A stretch of DNA of 64,000 bases from Anaerotignum sp. MB30-C6 (GCF_030908465.1 NZ_CP133078.1:2046001-2110000); one strand, 5' to 3'. Shown: positions 1-10,707, counted from the stretch's first letter. Numbers and translations are program-made. The notes: a model not told the origin generated them from the letters alone.

Positions 1-358
1 AAGAAACCATCCATACCAGTGTTAAAAGTCCTCTATTTTTAGAAAGTAAATTTCCTCTTTTTTCATCCAAGTTTAATTTAAACCCCTTTTGTTTTACCAA
101 TAAATTTGTTATACTTATAAAGTATGCATAGAAATATAATCCAAAACAAGCATTAAACGGTAAGAATTTTTATTATTCTTACTTTTCGCTTCAAAAACTT
201 AACTAATATTCTAACACAAAATCCGGGAGGAAACAAAAACAAATCGTCTTTTTGTATATTTTTATTACAAAAAACCAATAACCTAATGTGTATCATAACT
301 CCCTTGAAGCATATATCATTCTAACACAAATTTTCCAAAAGTCATATAGGAGAAGCCA
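1..358. other. AT-rich intergenic region upstream of the first carboxypeptidase gene
   Basis: No convincing gene is visible. A TATACT box lies at 110-115 with a TTTTGT-like hexamer 17 nt before it, a possible promoter for the gene starting at 359. A 7-bp AT-rich inverted repeat (161-167 with 175-181) could be a weak hairpin. The short string ATTCTAACACAAA occurs twice (about 208 and 318); its meaning is unknown. Confidence 0.4.
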
Positions 359-1720
359 ATGAAACAATCATTTTTAATTACCTTCTTATCTTTTTGTTTA
401 ACAATACCTTGTTTTTCAGCTTTCGCTCAACCCCTTTCAGAAGCTGAAACAAATTTATATACGCCCCTTGGGGAACCAGAAATATGCGCTGAGGCCGGAA
501 TCCTCATGGATGCAACCACAGGAGAAATTCTATACGAAAAAAATAGTAAAAATCGAATGTATCCTGCCAGCATTACAAAACTTATGACAGTACTTTTGGC
601 CTTGGAAAATGGGAAATTAGATGATTCCATTACCTTTTCCCACGAGGCAGTCTATAGCATAGAACCAAATAGTGCCCATATCGCTATGCAGGAGGGCGAA
701 CAAATCACCTTGGAGCAAGCCTTATATGGCATTTTGCTCCGCTCCGCCAACGAAGTTTCTAACGCTGTTGCCGAATATGTGGACGGCTCCATTACGGCAT
801 TTGCCCAACATATGACACAGCGAGCCAAAGAGTTGGGTTGTAAAACAACAAATTTTGTAAATGCCAACGGTCTTTTTCATGAAAATCACTATACGTGCGC
901 TTATGATATGGCTTTGATTGCCAAGGAGCTGTTAAAACAAGACGCCTATCGTGAAATGATGAGCGCCACATATTACGAAATCCCCCCGACCAGTAAGCAA
1001 CCTGAAATCAGGTATTTACATGGGCAGCATCAGATGCTTAACAAAAACTCCATTTACTATTATGAATACGCAACTGGAGGAAAAACGGGCTATGTATCCG
1101 AAGCTTTAAATACTCTGGTCACCTTTGCAAAAAAGGGAGATACGGAACTAATTGCTGTGGTTTTAAAATGCAGCGGTGCTGAGCACTATGTGGATTCTAA
1201 AGCTTTATTCGAATATGGTTTTGCTAATTTTCAGACGGCAAAAGTTTTTGCTGCTGGAGATTATACAAAAACAGTGGAAGTTGTGGAGACATACAAAAAT
1301 AAAACATCAAGCCTTGGAAATATTACAGTGGCACCGAAGGATGATGTTTATAAAACAATTCCTGTGAATTCAACTTTGTCAAACATTCAAGTTGATTTGG
1401 AATACCCCGAAACCCTTGATGCCCCCGTAACAGCAGGCCAAGAAATAGGCACACTAACAGTGAAATCAGGCCAGAAAACAATTTCAACGGTTCCCCTATT
1501 GGCTCAAGGAACCATGGAAGAAACCCCCGAAGAAACTCGCTTGGCACAAGAAAAAGAAAAAAGGGATAAATTACTAAGAATAGCGGGTATCGTTCTTCTG
1601 GGAATTCTCCTTTCCGCTATGATTCTATTTGGCATCACTCGTACCATTGGTCATTTCAAAAGAAAGCAACGCAGAAAACAGCGGGCTTTGCGTAGAAAAA
1701 GACTACGTAAGAGAAATTAA
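359..1720 (+). CDS. D-alanyl-D-alanine carboxypeptidase (S11, DacF/PBP5 type)
   Basis: This is a low-molecular-weight penicillin-binding protein that trims the terminal D-Ala from peptidoglycan stem peptides outside the membrane. A signal peptide covers about residues 1-24 (ending AFA-QP). The S11 catalytic motifs are all present: SITK (Ser71, Lys74), SAN (129-131) and KTG (242-244). A beta-rich domain follows, then one membrane helix (about 405-427) and a very basic tail of about 25 residues. The C-terminal anchor is a true transmembrane helix rather than the amphipathic helix usual in PBP5. The start is supported by AGGAGA a few bases upstream. The gene appears monocistronic, with a strong terminator just after it. 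Several clostridial paralogues (dacB, dacF) would look alike, so no symbol is assigned. Confidence 0.93.
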   Translation: MKQSFLITFLSFCLTIPCFSAFAQPLSEAETNLYTPLGEPEICAEAGILMDATTGEILYEKNSKNRMYPASITKLMTVLLALENGKLDDSITFSHEAVYSIEPNSAHIAMQEGEQITLEQALYGILLRSANEVSNAVAEYVDGSITAFAQHMTQRAKELGCKTTNFVNANGLFHENHYTCAYDMALIAKELLKQDAYREMMSATYYEIPPTSKQPEIRYLHGQHQMLNKNSIYYYEYATGGKTGYVSEALNTLVTFAKKGDTELIAVVLKCSGAEHYVDSKALFEYGFANFQTAKVFAAGDYTKTVEVVETYKNKTSSLGNITVAPKDDVYKTIPVNSTLSNIQVDLEYPETLDAPVTAGQEIGTLTVKSGQKTISTVPLLAQGTMEETPEETRLAQEKEKRDKLLRIAGIVLLGILLSAMILFGITRTIGHFKRKQRRKQRALRRKRLRKRN

Positions 1721-1752
1721 ATTCTTTTTCTATAGGTTACAAATGTTCATAT

Positions 1753-1795
1753 ATACAAAAAGAGGTTGGCAATTTTTGCGAACCTCTTTTTGTAT
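1753..1795. terminator. Rho-independent terminator after the carboxypeptidase gene
   Basis: A perfect 15-bp inverted repeat (1753-1767 with 1781-1795) has a 13-nt loop. A-rich and T-rich edges let it work in either direction. Confidence 0.85.
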
Positions 1796-2052
1796 TTACT
1801 TTTCTATTAAGGACGAAACACAACATTACGTTATATTAATTTTTGTTCCAGATAAAGGGCAGAGGTGGGTCGTGCATTACTCGCTTAAAATAATCAATGA
1901 TTTGCAATAACTTCTCCTGAACGAATCTAGCAGTAGTTATTTACATCTGCCCCCATTCATGACAAGCCATCAAAAGCAAATAATATGCGCAACAGGCCAT
2001 GTCTATCGTTTTGCTCCACCAGAAATTTATAACGCTACCATGAAACGCAAAT

Positions 2053-2084
2053 AAGTACCCACATCTTAAAAGATGGGGTACTTT
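2053..2084 (-). terminator. Terminator of the SH3/NlpC gene
   Basis: The inverted repeat AAGTACCC..CATCTT / AAGATG..GGGTACTT lies just past the stop codon of the minus-strand gene, with a short T-rich end. The stretch 1796-2052 before it holds no supported gene. Confidence 0.65.
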
Positions 2085-2099
2085 ATTGAGTCCATTAAA

Positions 2100-3215
2100 T
2101 TATCTTACTACACGTCTTGCTGTTACATATGTATTTGCACTATAACCACTATTTAAAGCTGTTACTGTAACGCCATAGGCTGCACCGTCGGTGGAGTGGA
2201 TGTAGTTTCCATCACCCATATAAATGCCTACATGGGAAATACGGCTGTTTCCACCTGCGTTAAAGAATACCAAATCCCCAGCTTGTAACTGAGACTTTGA
2301 AACTTCTACGCCATTAGATACCATGGAATAAGAGGATCTATTTAAAGTAACACCAAAATTCTTCATAACTGCATAAACAAAACCAGAACAATCCACGCCT
2401 TTTGTCAAATTGGTGCCACCCCAAACATAAGGAGTTCCAATAAACTGCTTGGCATAAGATACAACTTCTGCTCCTTTTGAACCGTTAGATCTGGAGGTAC
2501 GCTCCCCGTTACGAATGGAAAGGAATTCTGCACTTACATAACCTTTCTGTCCATCATCGGTAATAATTCTTACCCATTCCTGACCCACACGGTCGATGTT
2601 CACCTCAGTGCCATAGGGCAAAACTGTTAACACCGTTGAAATCGTTGATGCTTCTTTTCGTAATTTTAAACCTGTGGAAGCAGTAATCACACCAAATGTA
2701 TTCTCAATATCTTGTCCTGCATTTTCCACTGCCTCAGAGGCAACAGCGGTAACTTTTGTTAAGAGATTGCCAGTAACATAATCTTTGCTAACATATGCAT
2801 TTGACCCACTATAAGAAATACGATACCAGTCTCCGCTTTGGCCCGTTACGACCACGGCATCCCCGTCGCTCAGCTTCCCCAAAGAATCTCCAGAAGCGGA
2901 AGGGGCTTTTCTTACATTTACACTATTGCCAGTAACAACTGCCTCGATTTTTGTTAACTCAAAATAGTCGGCAGAAACAAAAGCATCGTCGCCTTCAAAG
3001 GAAATTTGATACCAGTCTCCGTCTTTTGCTAATACTATATATTCAGAGCCCTTACTAATTTTACCAACAACATCTGCCTCTGTGTTAGCTTCTTTTCTCA
3101 CGTTAACAGCGGATCCGGTAGCTTGTCCCGAATCAGCGGCAAAAGCAACAGTAGAGCCTACCATAAGGATAGATGTTGTGATACAAATTTGTTTTAGCGC
3201 TTTGGAAATCATCAT
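2100..3215 (-). CDS. Secreted SH3-domain NlpC/P60 peptidoglycan endopeptidase
   Basis: This is a cell-wall hydrolase predicted to cut stem-peptide bonds in peptidoglycan. A signal peptide (about 1-27, ending AFA-AD) is followed by three bacterial SH3 repeats (about 31-88, 92-148 and 175-234), each with the VRKEA/VRKAP/LRKEA signature. The C-terminal NlpC/P60 domain covers about 250-371. The catalytic Cys276 is in DCSGF, His328 in SHVGIY, and a third polar residue, His340, in the YIHS segment. SH3 repeats probably hold the enzyme on the wall. It is transcribed alone, with its own strong promoter at 3271-3299 and a terminator below it. The ATG is preceded by GGAGGAGAAATT, which supports the start. 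Confidence 0.92.
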   Translation of the reverse strand: MMISKALKQICITTSILMVGSTVAFAADSGQATGSAVNVRKEANTEADVVGKISKGSEYIVLAKDGDWYQISFEGDDAFVSADYFELTKIEAVVTGNSVNVRKAPSASGDSLGKLSDGDAVVVTGQSGDWYRISYSGSNAYVSKDYVTGNLLTKVTAVASEAVENAGQDIENTFGVITASTGLKLRKEASTISTVLTVLPYGTEVNIDRVGQEWVRIITDDGQKGYVSAEFLSIRNGERTSRSNGSKGAEVVSYAKQFIGTPYVWGGTNLTKGVDCSGFVYAVMKNFGVTLNRSSYSMVSNGVEVSKSQLQAGDLVFFNAGGNSRISHVGIYMGDGNYIHSTDGAAYGVTVTALNSGYSANTYVTARRVVR

Positions 3216-3270
3216 GCCAATTTCTCCTCCGTAACCATCAAATTAAAATTGTTACATAATTGTTAAATTA

Positions 3271-3299
3271 AGTATAAGTATAATTAATAATTTTGTCAA
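3271..3299 (-). promoter_or_regulatory. Sigma-A-type promoter of the NlpC/P60 gene
   Basis: On the minus strand, TTGACA (3294-3299) and TATACT (3271-3276) are separated by exactly 17 nt. Both hexamers are near consensus, about 55 nt upstream of the start codon. Confidence 0.8.
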
Positions 3300-3501
3300 C
3301 GTGTTTCTTCATAAAAACACATAATTTTTATGTATTGCATATAAAAAATCCCTATATTCAAGGCTTTTCGACAATTCACAATTATTTTTTATTTTTTTCA
3401 AATTTTATAATATTAATATTTCAAAAAAATTAAGATTTTTTAAAGGGCACCAACTTTTTCTCTGATGCAAGTTATCAATTTCCTTTTTATTTGGGACAAA
3501 A

Positions 3502-3540
3502 AAGGCAGCCTCATTTATCGTCTATAAATGAGGCTGCCTT
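3502..3540 (-). terminator. Terminator of the first chemoreceptor gene
   Basis: A perfect 17-bp stem (3502-3518 with 3524-3540) has a 5-nt loop and is followed on the minus strand by a run of T. The rest of 3300-3501 is AT-rich with no gene. Confidence 0.92.
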
Positions 3541-3550
3541 CACTTTATGA

Positions 3551-5632
3551 TTAATATTTGCTATTATCCTTATCTCTCACACTTAGGTTTTGATCTTCCG
3601 TAAAGCCATCGTAGTCAGAGAACGCATCGTTACCCCCAGAGGATTTAACTGCATACTTTGATCCTTTCGTCTTAAACTCAGAAATCAACTCTTTTAGCAA
3701 GTTTGCCTGACTGGATAGTTCCTCACTAGCAGCGGCACTTTCTTCAGCAGTAGCAGCATTCGTTTGAACGACTGCAGAAATTTGTTCAATACCAGAATTA
3801 ATCTGTTCAATGGAGGATGCCTGCTGTTGAGATGCATCCGCAATTTCAAAAATCAAGGAAACGACTTCCTTACCGCCTACAGCACTCTCTTCCAAAGACA
3901 CAGCGGTGCTGCTTGCAATTTTCGTTCCACTTTTAACCGCTTCCAAAGTTTCCTCAATTAATACCGTGGTGCTCTTTGCTGCCTCTGTAGATTTGCCAGC
4001 TAAATTCCTTACTTCGTCAGCAACTACGGCAAACCCCTTGCCTGCGTCACCTGCACGTGCTGCCTCTACCGCCGCATTTAAAGCAAGTATATTGGTCTGA
4101 AAAGCAATGTCATCGATTAGTTTGATTATTTTGGAAATCTCCGCTGATCTCTGGCTAATCTGCTCCATAGCCGCTATCATTTCTTGCATTTCTTGATTAC
4201 TATTGGCAAGCACTTTTCCCGAAGCTTCAGCTTTTTCCCTTACCAAGGTGGCATTTTCTGCATTTTTCCTGATTTGATCTGCCATTTCTGCAATGCTTGC
4301 TGAAAGCTCTTCAATAGAGCTTGCTTGTTCTGTTGCCCCTTGAGAGAGCGCCTGTGCGCCGTTTGCCACTTGGTCTGAGCCACTATTTACCTGATCTGAT
4401 GCTTGGTTAATTTGCAATAGTGTTGCGTTTAGATTATTCAACATTGCTTGGGTATTCACTTTGATTTTTGCAAACTGACCTACGTATTCCCTCTGTAGTT
4501 CTGTAGTTAAGTTACCCTTAGAAATTTCTAAAAGGACGTCTGCAATTTCATCGATATATCCTTGGTAATTTACCAACCTTTCAATGGTTAGACGGAATGC
4601 GGCGGCAAGCTGCCCCACCTCACCCTTGGTGTTCACATCTAATGCAACATTAAAATTACCATCGGCAATTTGTTGCGCCGCTTCTGTTATTTTTATGATG
4701 GGCTTTGAAATGGCACCGCTAACAAAAAATGTTACAATGGCACCAAAAATAATTGCTCCAAGAATTAAAACTAAGAATGTGTTTCGTACCTCTCGAACTT
4801 CCTCATCTAGTTCTGAGTGTTCCATGCCCATAACTACAATCCACGGGGTATGTTCAACGGGTGCAAACCCTGCAATTTTTTCTACTCCGTTATAATGATA
4901 AGTACCTGATGCAACTTTTCCCGTAATCATTTCCTCAGTAAGGGCACCCAACTCTTTTAATGATTCATTAGTCTTTGCATTTTCAATGTCATTATCTTGC
5001 TGCATTACTAAATCAAAGTTTTTGTGTCCAACTGTAGTTCCTTCATTGTTTATAATATAGCCATATCCTGTGGAGCGAAAAGCAATCTCTTCTGCTACTT
5101 TCGTAAGGGTGGAGCCATCCTTACGTCCATAGAATACCCCCTGTAGCTGTCCATTGGCGTAGATTGGTGTTGCGTCAATCACAACAAGTTCCCCCGTTGC
5201 ATTGCTAATGATGACATCAGACACAGCCGGTTCACCACTTAAGGCTTTTTGGAAATAATCCCTTCCGCCTATCTTTACTTTGGTGCCTGCATTGTCAAAT
5301 ACCGTAGCATTTCCTTCCTTGTCTGCAAAGGCAAAAGCTATATAACCTGCTCTTTGTGCTTCTTTTTGTAAAAAGGAAGCCTTTTCCTCCCAAGGTGTTT
5401 CTGTATCAAGAATCATACCGTTTTGTGCAAGCCCTTCCAGGTACTTAAGGTCTGTTTCAACCAAAGCATGGATATAGTTTGCCTCCGTGACCGCCATCAT
5501 TTCTAATTCGCTGTAGGCGTCTTTTTCTATAACATTACTAACATTAGTGATGTTAATAACCCCTAGCACTGCAGTAATTAGAAATATTACTAGAGTAAAT
5601 CCTGACATTAATTTTAGTCTTATTGACTTCAT
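3551..5632 (-). CDS. Methyl-accepting chemotaxis protein, dCache-type (paralogue 1)
   Basis: This is a membrane chemoreceptor that signals to CheA/CheW. The first membrane helix covers about residues 8-30. A periplasmic double-Cache-like sensor runs to about 280 and contains the typical VVIDATPIY and GRKDGS segments. A second helix (about 285-307) leads to HAMP, then a long coiled-coil signalling domain whose hairpin tip contains [19 protein letters not shown]. The ligand is not evident; dCache domains often bind amino acids or small metabolites. It has the same length (693 aa) as the next gene and is a clear paralogue of it. After the signalling domain comes a variable linker of about 40 residues ending in DNSKY, an ending shared in form by the other two receptors here. 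No sigma-D promoter was recognised. Confidence 0.95.
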   Translation of the reverse strand: MKSIRLKLMSGFTLVIFLITAVLGVINITNVSNVIEKDAYSELEMMAVTEANYIHALVETDLKYLEGLAQNGMILDTETPWEEKASFLQKEAQRAGYIAFAFADKEGNATVFDNAGTKVKIGGRDYFQKALSGEPAVSDVIISNATGELVVIDATPIYANGQLQGVFYGRKDGSTLTKVAEEIAFRSTGYGYIINNEGTTVGHKNFDLVMQQDNDIENAKTNESLKELGALTEEMITGKVASGTYHYNGVEKIAGFAPVEHTPWIVVMGMEHSELDEEVREVRNTFLVLILGAIIFGAIVTFFVSGAISKPIIKITEAAQQIADGNFNVALDVNTKGEVGQLAAAFRLTIERLVNYQGYIDEIADVLLEISKGNLTTELQREYVGQFAKIKVNTQAMLNNLNATLLQINQASDQVNSGSDQVANGAQALSQGATEQASSIEELSASIAEMADQIRKNAENATLVREKAEASGKVLANSNQEMQEMIAAMEQISQRSAEISKIIKLIDDIAFQTNILALNAAVEAARAGDAGKGFAVVADEVRNLAGKSTEAAKSTTVLIEETLEAVKSGTKIASSTAVSLEESAVGGKEVVSLIFEIADASQQQASSIEQINSGIEQISAVVQTNAATAEESAAASEELSSQANLLKELISEFKTKGSKYAVKSSGGNDAFSDYDGFTEDQNLSVRDKDNSKY

Positions 5633-6095
5633 TTTCCTTCCCCTCCTATTTCTGCTTTCTATAATTGTTAAGAAACCTTTAGCATTATCGTACTCTACTT
5701 AAAGTTTCTCCCAAGCCTTACGCCCCGCCCTCTAATATTACTACTCCTTCCTTCCTTATTAATTTGTTTTGACTACACTGCTAGATAAATGAAATTTCAA
5801 AGTTAGTGGAATATAATACCTGTAGAAATTTAAATTATTTCCAATTATGTAATAGATTTCATGGAATATTTTACCATAATTAAAGACAAGAATCTACATA
5901 TTTCGTCAATTTATACATATTTATTGAATAATACTAAAAAATAGTTCACTCATTTTGTTTCTTTCATAAACTATAACTTTTGCTAAAAAAGTGGCTCATT
6001 AGCCTTATAAAATCTTTTCATAGTGCAGTCTGAAAGCTCATTTCATGTTGCCACAGCTGAACTGTTCTTCAGCGCACCTTTTATTAAGCCAAACA
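5633..6095. other. Intergenic region between the two chemoreceptor genes
   Basis: No ORF worth calling. A purine-rich AGGAGGGG segment just upstream of 5632 is the ribosome binding site of the receptor. I looked for a c-di-GMP riboswitch, common before clostridial chemoreceptors, and for a sigma-D promoter, and found neither. The remainder is AT-rich. Confidence 0.5.
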
Positions 6096-6133
6096 ACAAA
6101 ACCCCATCTATCCAAATAACAGATAGATGGGGT
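6096..6133 (-). terminator. Terminator of the second chemoreceptor gene
   Basis: The 12-bp stem ACCCCATCTATC / GATAGATGGGGT (6101-6112 with 6122-6133) is followed on the minus strand by TTTTGTTGTTT. Confidence 0.85.
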
Positions 6134-6151
6134 GAGCCTTAAATTTAACTT

Positions 6152-8233
6152 TTAATATTTCGTTTGGTCATAGTCCCCTTTTATGGGACTATGAATTTGA
6201 CTATAGCTTCCATTGCCTGGATAATCAGAGTTGTCTTGTTTATATTGTGCCAAATAGTCAGGTTCCTTGGTTTTAAACTCTGAGACTAATTCTCTTAACA
6301 AGTTTGCCTGCCCTGATAGCTCTTCACTAGCTGCCGCACTTTCCTCTGCAGTGGCCGCGTTGGTTTGAACCACTGATGAAATTTGTTCAATGCTCAGGTT
6401 AATTTGTTCAATCGCAACTGCCTGCTGTTGAGATACATCGGCGATTTCAAAAACAAAGGCTATGACATCCTCGGCACCCAAAGCGCTTTCTTCCAAAAAT
6501 TGCGCCGTTGTGCTTGCAATAGACGTACCGGTCTTTACTGCTTCCAGGGTTTCTTCTATTAAAATTGTAGTACTTTTTGCCGCTTCCGTAGATTTTGCCG
6601 CTAAATTCCTTACCTCATCGGCAACAACTGCAAAGCCCTTACCTGCTGTTCCTGCCCTTGCCGCCTCTACGGCTGCATTTAAAGCCAAAATATTTGTCTG
6701 AAATGCAATATCATCAATGAGTTTTATAATTTTTGAAATTTCAGAAGATCTAAGGCTGATTTGATCCATGGCTATTATCATCTGTTTCATTTCTTCATTA
6801 CTGTTTTCTAACACTTTGCCAGAAACTTTTGCTTTTTCACTAACAACACTTGCTTTTTCTGCATTCTTTTTAATCTGTAATGCAATATTACCAATTTCAG
6901 CGGAAACTTCTTCAATGGAGCTTGCTTGTTCTGTGGCACCTTGGGAAAGAGCTTGGGCACCAGTTGCCACTTGGTCTGAACCACTATCCACTTGTTCAGC
7001 AGATTGATTGATTTGTGTCATGGTTACATTAAGATTATGAAGCATCGCTTGGGTATTCACCTTTACTTTTTCGAACTGCCCTTCATATTCTCTTTTCAAC
7101 TCTGTAGTCAAATCTCCATTGGAAATATTTAAAAGGGTATCAGAAATTTCATCGATATAGCCTTGGTAATTTACCAGTCGCTCAATGGTCTGATTAAAAG
7201 CAGTGGCCAATTGCCCAACCTCATCTTTTGACTTCACATTCAGCGCAACATCAAAATCCCCTTGGGCAATTTGTTGTGCCGCTTTTGTAATTTTTTTCAA
7301 AGGCTTTGTAATAAAACTACTTACAAAATAAGTTGCCACAGCCCCTAAAATAACCGCCGCTGTAATCATTGTAATGAGAACACTCGTCAGTGACCGCAGT
7401 TCATCCAAAACTTCGCTGCTTTCTATACCCATTATGACAACCCAGGGCGAATCCGCAACAGGTGCATAAGCTGCAATTTTGTCTACATTGTTATATAAAT
7501 AGCTACCGCTTCCAACTTCACCAGAGGTCATTTTTTTCATAAGCTCATCTATATTTGTTCCAGAGTTATCAGCTTTGATCCTTTCGAATACATTGTTTTT
7601 TTCCAATACCATTTCCTCATTTTCATGACCCACAGTGGTTCCTTGTCTATTGATAATTTGGCAGTCTCCTGTGGTGCCATAAGTGATTGACGTAGCGATA
7701 TAACAAAGTGATGAGCCATCTTTTCGTCCACAAAAGACCCCTATAATCTCACCATCAGCGTATATAGGCGTAGCATAAATAATAGAAAGTTCTCCTGTTG
7801 TAGCATCTACTATAATGTCTGAAATATTCCCTTCGCCCTCTAAGGCTCTTTGAAAATACTCTTTTTCCCCAATATTTTCCTTCTCTCCCGCACGATTAAA
7901 AAACCTTGCATTTCCCTGCTTATCTACAACTGCAAAGTCTTCAAAACCTGCTCGCTCCGCTTCTTTTTCGAAAAAAGAAACTTTGTCTTTCCAAGAAGTT
8001 TCGGAATCGTAAATAATATTGTTTTGTGCAAGCCCTTCTACATATTTTAGGTTTGAATTGACTAATGATTTAATGTATTTTGCTTCAGATACCACGATTG
8101 TTTCTAAATCCTTATGGGCTTCTTCTATCAAGTTGTTACTAAAAATCTTTATGTTGATAAATCCTAACGCCCCTGTAACAATAAATATTACGAAAGAAAA
8201 AATAACAATTAACCTTAGCTTTATAGACTTCAT
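6152..8233 (-). CDS. Methyl-accepting chemotaxis protein, dCache-type (paralogue 2)
   Basis: This chemoreceptor has the same architecture and length (693 aa) as its downstream neighbour: a helix at about 8-30, a Cache sensor to about 280, a second helix, HAMP, and a methylation/signalling coiled coil with the [19 protein letters not shown] tip. The signalling halves are nearly identical, whereas the sensor halves differ more (for example [17 protein letters not shown] here). This suggests duplication followed by change in ligand. The C-terminal linker differs from paralogue 1, yet it also ends in a D-x-[S/T]-K-Y form (DQTKY). It is separated from the next receptor by a terminator, so the two are transcribed independently. 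Confidence 0.95.
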   Translation of the reverse strand: MKSIKLRLIVIFSFVIFIVTGALGFINIKIFSNNLIEEAHKDLETIVVSEAKYIKSLVNSNLKYVEGLAQNNIIYDSETSWKDKVSFFEKEAERAGFEDFAVVDKQGNARFFNRAGEKENIGEKEYFQRALEGEGNISDIIVDATTGELSIIYATPIYADGEIIGVFCGRKDGSSLCYIATSITYGTTGDCQIINRQGTTVGHENEEMVLEKNNVFERIKADNSGTNIDELMKKMTSGEVGSGSYLYNNVDKIAAYAPVADSPWVVIMGIESSEVLDELRSLTSVLITMITAAVILGAVATYFVSSFITKPLKKITKAAQQIAQGDFDVALNVKSKDEVGQLATAFNQTIERLVNYQGYIDEISDTLLNISNGDLTTELKREYEGQFEKVKVNTQAMLHNLNVTMTQINQSAEQVDSGSDQVATGAQALSQGATEQASSIEEVSAEIGNIALQIKKNAEKASVVSEKAKVSGKVLENSNEEMKQMIIAMDQISLRSSEISKIIKLIDDIAFQTNILALNAAVEAARAGTAGKGFAVVADEVRNLAAKSTEAAKSTTILIEETLEAVKTGTSIASTTAQFLEESALGAEDVIAFVFEIADVSQQQAVAIEQINLSIEQISSVVQTNAATAEESAAASEELSGQANLLRELVSEFKTKEPDYLAQYKQDNSDYPGNGSYSQIHSPIKGDYDQTKY

Positions 8234-8520
8234 TACAATCTCCTTCCACCGTTTTGTTTGCCTGATGTTCTACATCTCCCCCAAATTGTAACCCTTAAAA
8301 AACCTAGTCTTAATATATAGAAATTCACAGGACTTCCCGCTGATTTCTTTTTTCCCATACTGAGTCTTCCAGGCTTGGCCAAATTTTAAGGGAAGGAAAT
8401 TCCAGCAAATAGAAAATGAAATCCCTTCATTTATACTATGCTTCCTTTAAATATATTGTGAAAAAGCCTATTCATAGTTAAGTTTTAATCCATTCAAGTT
8501 TTTTTCTTGTATTTTTTGAC
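8234..8520. other. Intergenic region upstream of chemoreceptor 2
   Basis: No gene or known RNA element recognised; presumably it carries the chemoreceptor promoter. AT-rich. Confidence 0.4.
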
Positions 8521-8521
8521 A

Positions 8522-8552
8522 TAAAAAAAAGCAAATGACCTCTGTCATCTGC
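8522..8552 (-). terminator. Terminator after the M29 aminopeptidase gene
   Basis: A 9-bp stem with one G-T pair (8531-8539 with 8544-8552) and a 4-nt loop is followed on the minus strand by eight T. Confidence 0.85.
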
Positions 8553-8569
8553 CTCTTTACTGTTTATCT

Positions 8570-9685
8570 TTATAAAACTTCTTCTTTAAACCTGCCATTT
8601 TCGTAGAAGAGTTGACCATCGGCAAAAATCTTTCCCTCAATGGTCATATCCGTAATCATATCCCAGTGAATGGCCGATTCATTTTTGCCCCCTGCCTCAT
8701 GAAAAGCTTCGCCAATTGCCATATGCATAGAGCCACCGATTTTCTCATCAAAAAGGATGTTCTTGGTGTGTCGCTGTATGCCATAGTTTGTTCCAATTGC
8801 CACTTCGCCAAAATAGCGAGAGCCCTCATCGGTATCGATATAAGATAAAAGCTGGCTTTCCATTTCTTTGTTCTGGCAAGTTGCCTCTACAATGCGTCCG
8901 CTTTTAACATGTAACCTTACTTTCTCGAACTCATTTCCATTCATAATGGATGGATAGGAAAAGGTTATATGTCCATCTACGCCATCTTCAACGGGAGAAG
9001 TGAATATCTCCCCATCGGGAAAATTTTCTTGCCCGCAGCAGTTAACCCATTTTCTACCCTCAATGGAAACACGTATATCTGTATCCTTGGTTACGATATG
9101 CAGTTCTTTTTTATCATCTAAGTACTTCACCCAGCGTTCCTGCCAATGGGCCATTTCCTCCCACTTCGCCACAGGGTCTGCCTCATACAAAAAACCTGCA
9201 CCATACACAAAATCTTCATATTCTTCCAAGTTCATTCCTGCATTTTGTGCATCACCGTTGGTAGGAAATTGGGTACCACACCACCGCAATTCTCCAGTCC
9301 CGATTCTATCGGAGTAAATTTTACGGTTTTCTCTGTTAGCTAGGCGGCGTTGCTTTAACTTTTTCCCGTCAATGGATTGAAAAACCTTAACGTTCTCACT
9401 GCCCCAAGCACTAATCCACACATCGCTTTTTGCACAGGCACCAAAGCGGATATTCTCTCGTGCATATTGCTCTTGGCTACCGTTTTTTAAAATTTCCGCA
9501 TCCACTTCTGGAACATCGATATAATATTCAATTAAAGCACCATTTTTTAAAGCTGCACGGGTTACAGCCTTTACAAAGGGTAATGCCACATCTTCCCCAG
9601 ATATGGCAACACGATCCCCCTCTTTTATTTTAGTTGAATAGTTAACTAAAACCTCTGCCAACTTCTCCAAACGTTCATCTCTCAA
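8570..9685 (-). CDS. M29-family aminopeptidase (AmpS/PepS type)
   Basis: This is a cytoplasmic metallo-aminopeptidase that removes N-terminal residues from peptides. At 371 aa it is close to the usual 370-410. The N-terminal domain begins RDERLEKLAEVLVNYS, typical of the family. The C-terminal half has the expected metal ligands: Glu in TSPVEDGVDG, Glu in FGEVAIGTNYG, His in GGSMHMAIG, and the HxD pair in AIHWDM. It is followed by a terminator and preceded, with a 9-nt gap, by the isochorismatase-fold gene, so the two are probably co-transcribed. Confidence 0.9.
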   Translation of the reverse strand: MRDERLEKLAEVLVNYSTKIKEGDRVAISGEDVALPFVKAVTRAALKNGALIEYYIDVPEVDAEILKNGSQEQYARENIRFGACAKSDVWISAWGSENVKVFQSIDGKKLKQRRLANRENRKIYSDRIGTGELRWCGTQFPTNGDAQNAGMNLEEYEDFVYGAGFLYEADPVAKWEEMAHWQERWVKYLDDKKELHIVTKDTDIRVSIEGRKWVNCCGQENFPDGEIFTSPVEDGVDGHITFSYPSIMNGNEFEKVRLHVKSGRIVEATCQNKEMESQLLSYIDTDEGSRYFGEVAIGTNYGIQRHTKNILFDEKIGGSMHMAIGEAFHEAGGKNESAIHWDMITDMTIEGKIFADGQLFYENGRFKEEVL

Positions 9686-9694
9686 AAAAACACC

Positions 9695-10216
9695 TCACTT
9701 CACAGTTACGTGGCACATTGCTAAAGTTGTTAGTGCCGCTTTATGGGTTTCAGGGGTTACCCCGGCACAGCAGGCAGAATCCACACTGATTTTCATTTCA
9801 GGCATCCTTGCCTTTAATAAAATCGCATTAGAAACCACACAAATATCAGTGCAAAGGCCAACCAATTCCACCTCAAGCTCCTCTTTTACCCACTCATTAT
9901 ATAAAAGCTCCACCAACTCCACAGAGCCAAAAGTAGGCTTATCAATCACTGGGACAACCTCCAAAGCTTGGGCAATTCTTTTATCAAGCTGCCAGCCCTC
10001 TGTTCCTCTAACACAATGAACTACGGGGAGTTTTTCCCCCTCTTGTGTTTCCAAATAATTTTCTTCATGGGTATCTCTGGTAGCAATAATATTCTCTTTT
10101 GGATACTGACTAATTTTATTCAACACACAATCAACAATTTCTTCGGCTTCTTTTGTTCCCAAAGAGCCGTCTATAAAATCCTTTTGCATATCAATTACAA
10201 TAAGTACTTTTTTCAT
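9695..10216 (-). CDS. Isochorismatase-fold cysteine hydrolase (nicotinamidase-like)
   Basis: This is a cytoplasmic amidase of the isochorismatase/nicotinamidase superfamily. The catalytic triad is visible: Asp9 in VIDMQKDF, Lys93 in IDKPTFGS, and nucleophile Cys126 in LCTDICVVSNA. The TRDTH segment near residue 46 resembles the metal-binding D-x-H region of nicotinamidases. At 173 aa it is somewhat short for PncA, so the substrate (nicotinamide or another amide) is uncertain. It sits directly upstream of the M29 aminopeptidase. A salvage role is plausible but is inference. Confidence 0.85.
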   Translation of the reverse strand: MKKVLIVIDMQKDFIDGSLGTKEAEEIVDCVLNKISQYPKENIIATRDTHEENYLETQEGEKLPVVHCVRGTEGWQLDKRIAQALEVVPVIDKPTFGSVELVELLYNEWVKEELEVELVGLCTDICVVSNAILLKARMPEMKISVDSACCAGVTPETHKAALTTLAMCHVTVK

Positions 10217-10359
10217 CGTCTACCTCCAAATTTTCCATAAATTCACTGATAGATTAATCATACAACAACTATCTAAAAATATCCATACGCATTTTTCCCA
10301 TCTCAAGAAGGAAAAGAATTAGAAAAGTAAGAGAAAAGGTAAATTTCCTTGCCTTCCCC

Positions 10360-10389
10360 TTGACAGAACATTTCTTTTCGGTTTATGAT
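10360..10389 (+). promoter_or_regulatory. Promoter of the T-box/proS transcript
   Basis: TTGACA (10360-10365) and TATGAT (10384-10389) are separated by 18 nt, just upstream of the T-box leader. Confidence 0.75.
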
Positions 10390-10395
10390 AGTATC

Positions 10396-10621
10396 TGATA
10401 AAAACAGTGATAAGGAATAGTAAAAAAGTGCCCTTGCCCATAGAAAATAGGCGGTTGATGCAAGCCTTGGCAAACCTTTTTGAACCCACCTCTTGAGTTC
10501 CGTAGGGAAAATGCGGCGTGCTTGGCGTTAACAAGTTTGAGAGGACGGAATTTTTCCGTCAATTAGGGTGGCACCGCCAATTCGACCTTGGTCCCTTTTT
10601 TGGGATTCAGGTCTTTTTTTG
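10396..10621 (+). promoter_or_regulatory. T-box leader (tRNA-Pro sensing) controlling proS
   Basis: The conserved T-box sequence AGGGTGGCACCGC lies at 10565-10577 and is followed at once by an intrinsic terminator (10584-10620: GACC..TCCC stem, T6 loop, GGGA..GGTC, then T7). This is the standard T-box layout, in which uncharged tRNA pairs with the leader and prevents termination. The gene downstream is prolyl-tRNA synthetase, so the tRNA should be tRNA-Pro. A candidate specifier is a CCC (or shifted CCA) codon at about 10485-10488 in the 3' half of stem I (TGAACCCACC). The exact specifier needs a folded model. Confidence 0.9.
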
Positions 10622-10707
10622 TGGTGAAAAAGCCAAACGAATTAAGCTTAACAAAGAGGAACCTGTTTTAGGCATATAAAATAAAAAAGCAATGAGGAGG
10701 AACGATA

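Noticed and set aside
1629-1910. ORF running out of the first carboxypeptidase gene
   Set aside because: Begins inside the gene in another frame and passes through a strong terminator.
4584-4895. Plus-strand ORFs opposite the chemoreceptor genes (also near 6462, 6768, 12789, 13023)
   Set aside because: Antisense shadows of the Ala/Val-rich signalling coiled coil; no independent signals.
5633-6095. c-di-GMP riboswitch before the chemoreceptor genes
   Set aside because: Looked for because it is common in Clostridia; the aptamer core sequences are not present here or upstream of 8233.
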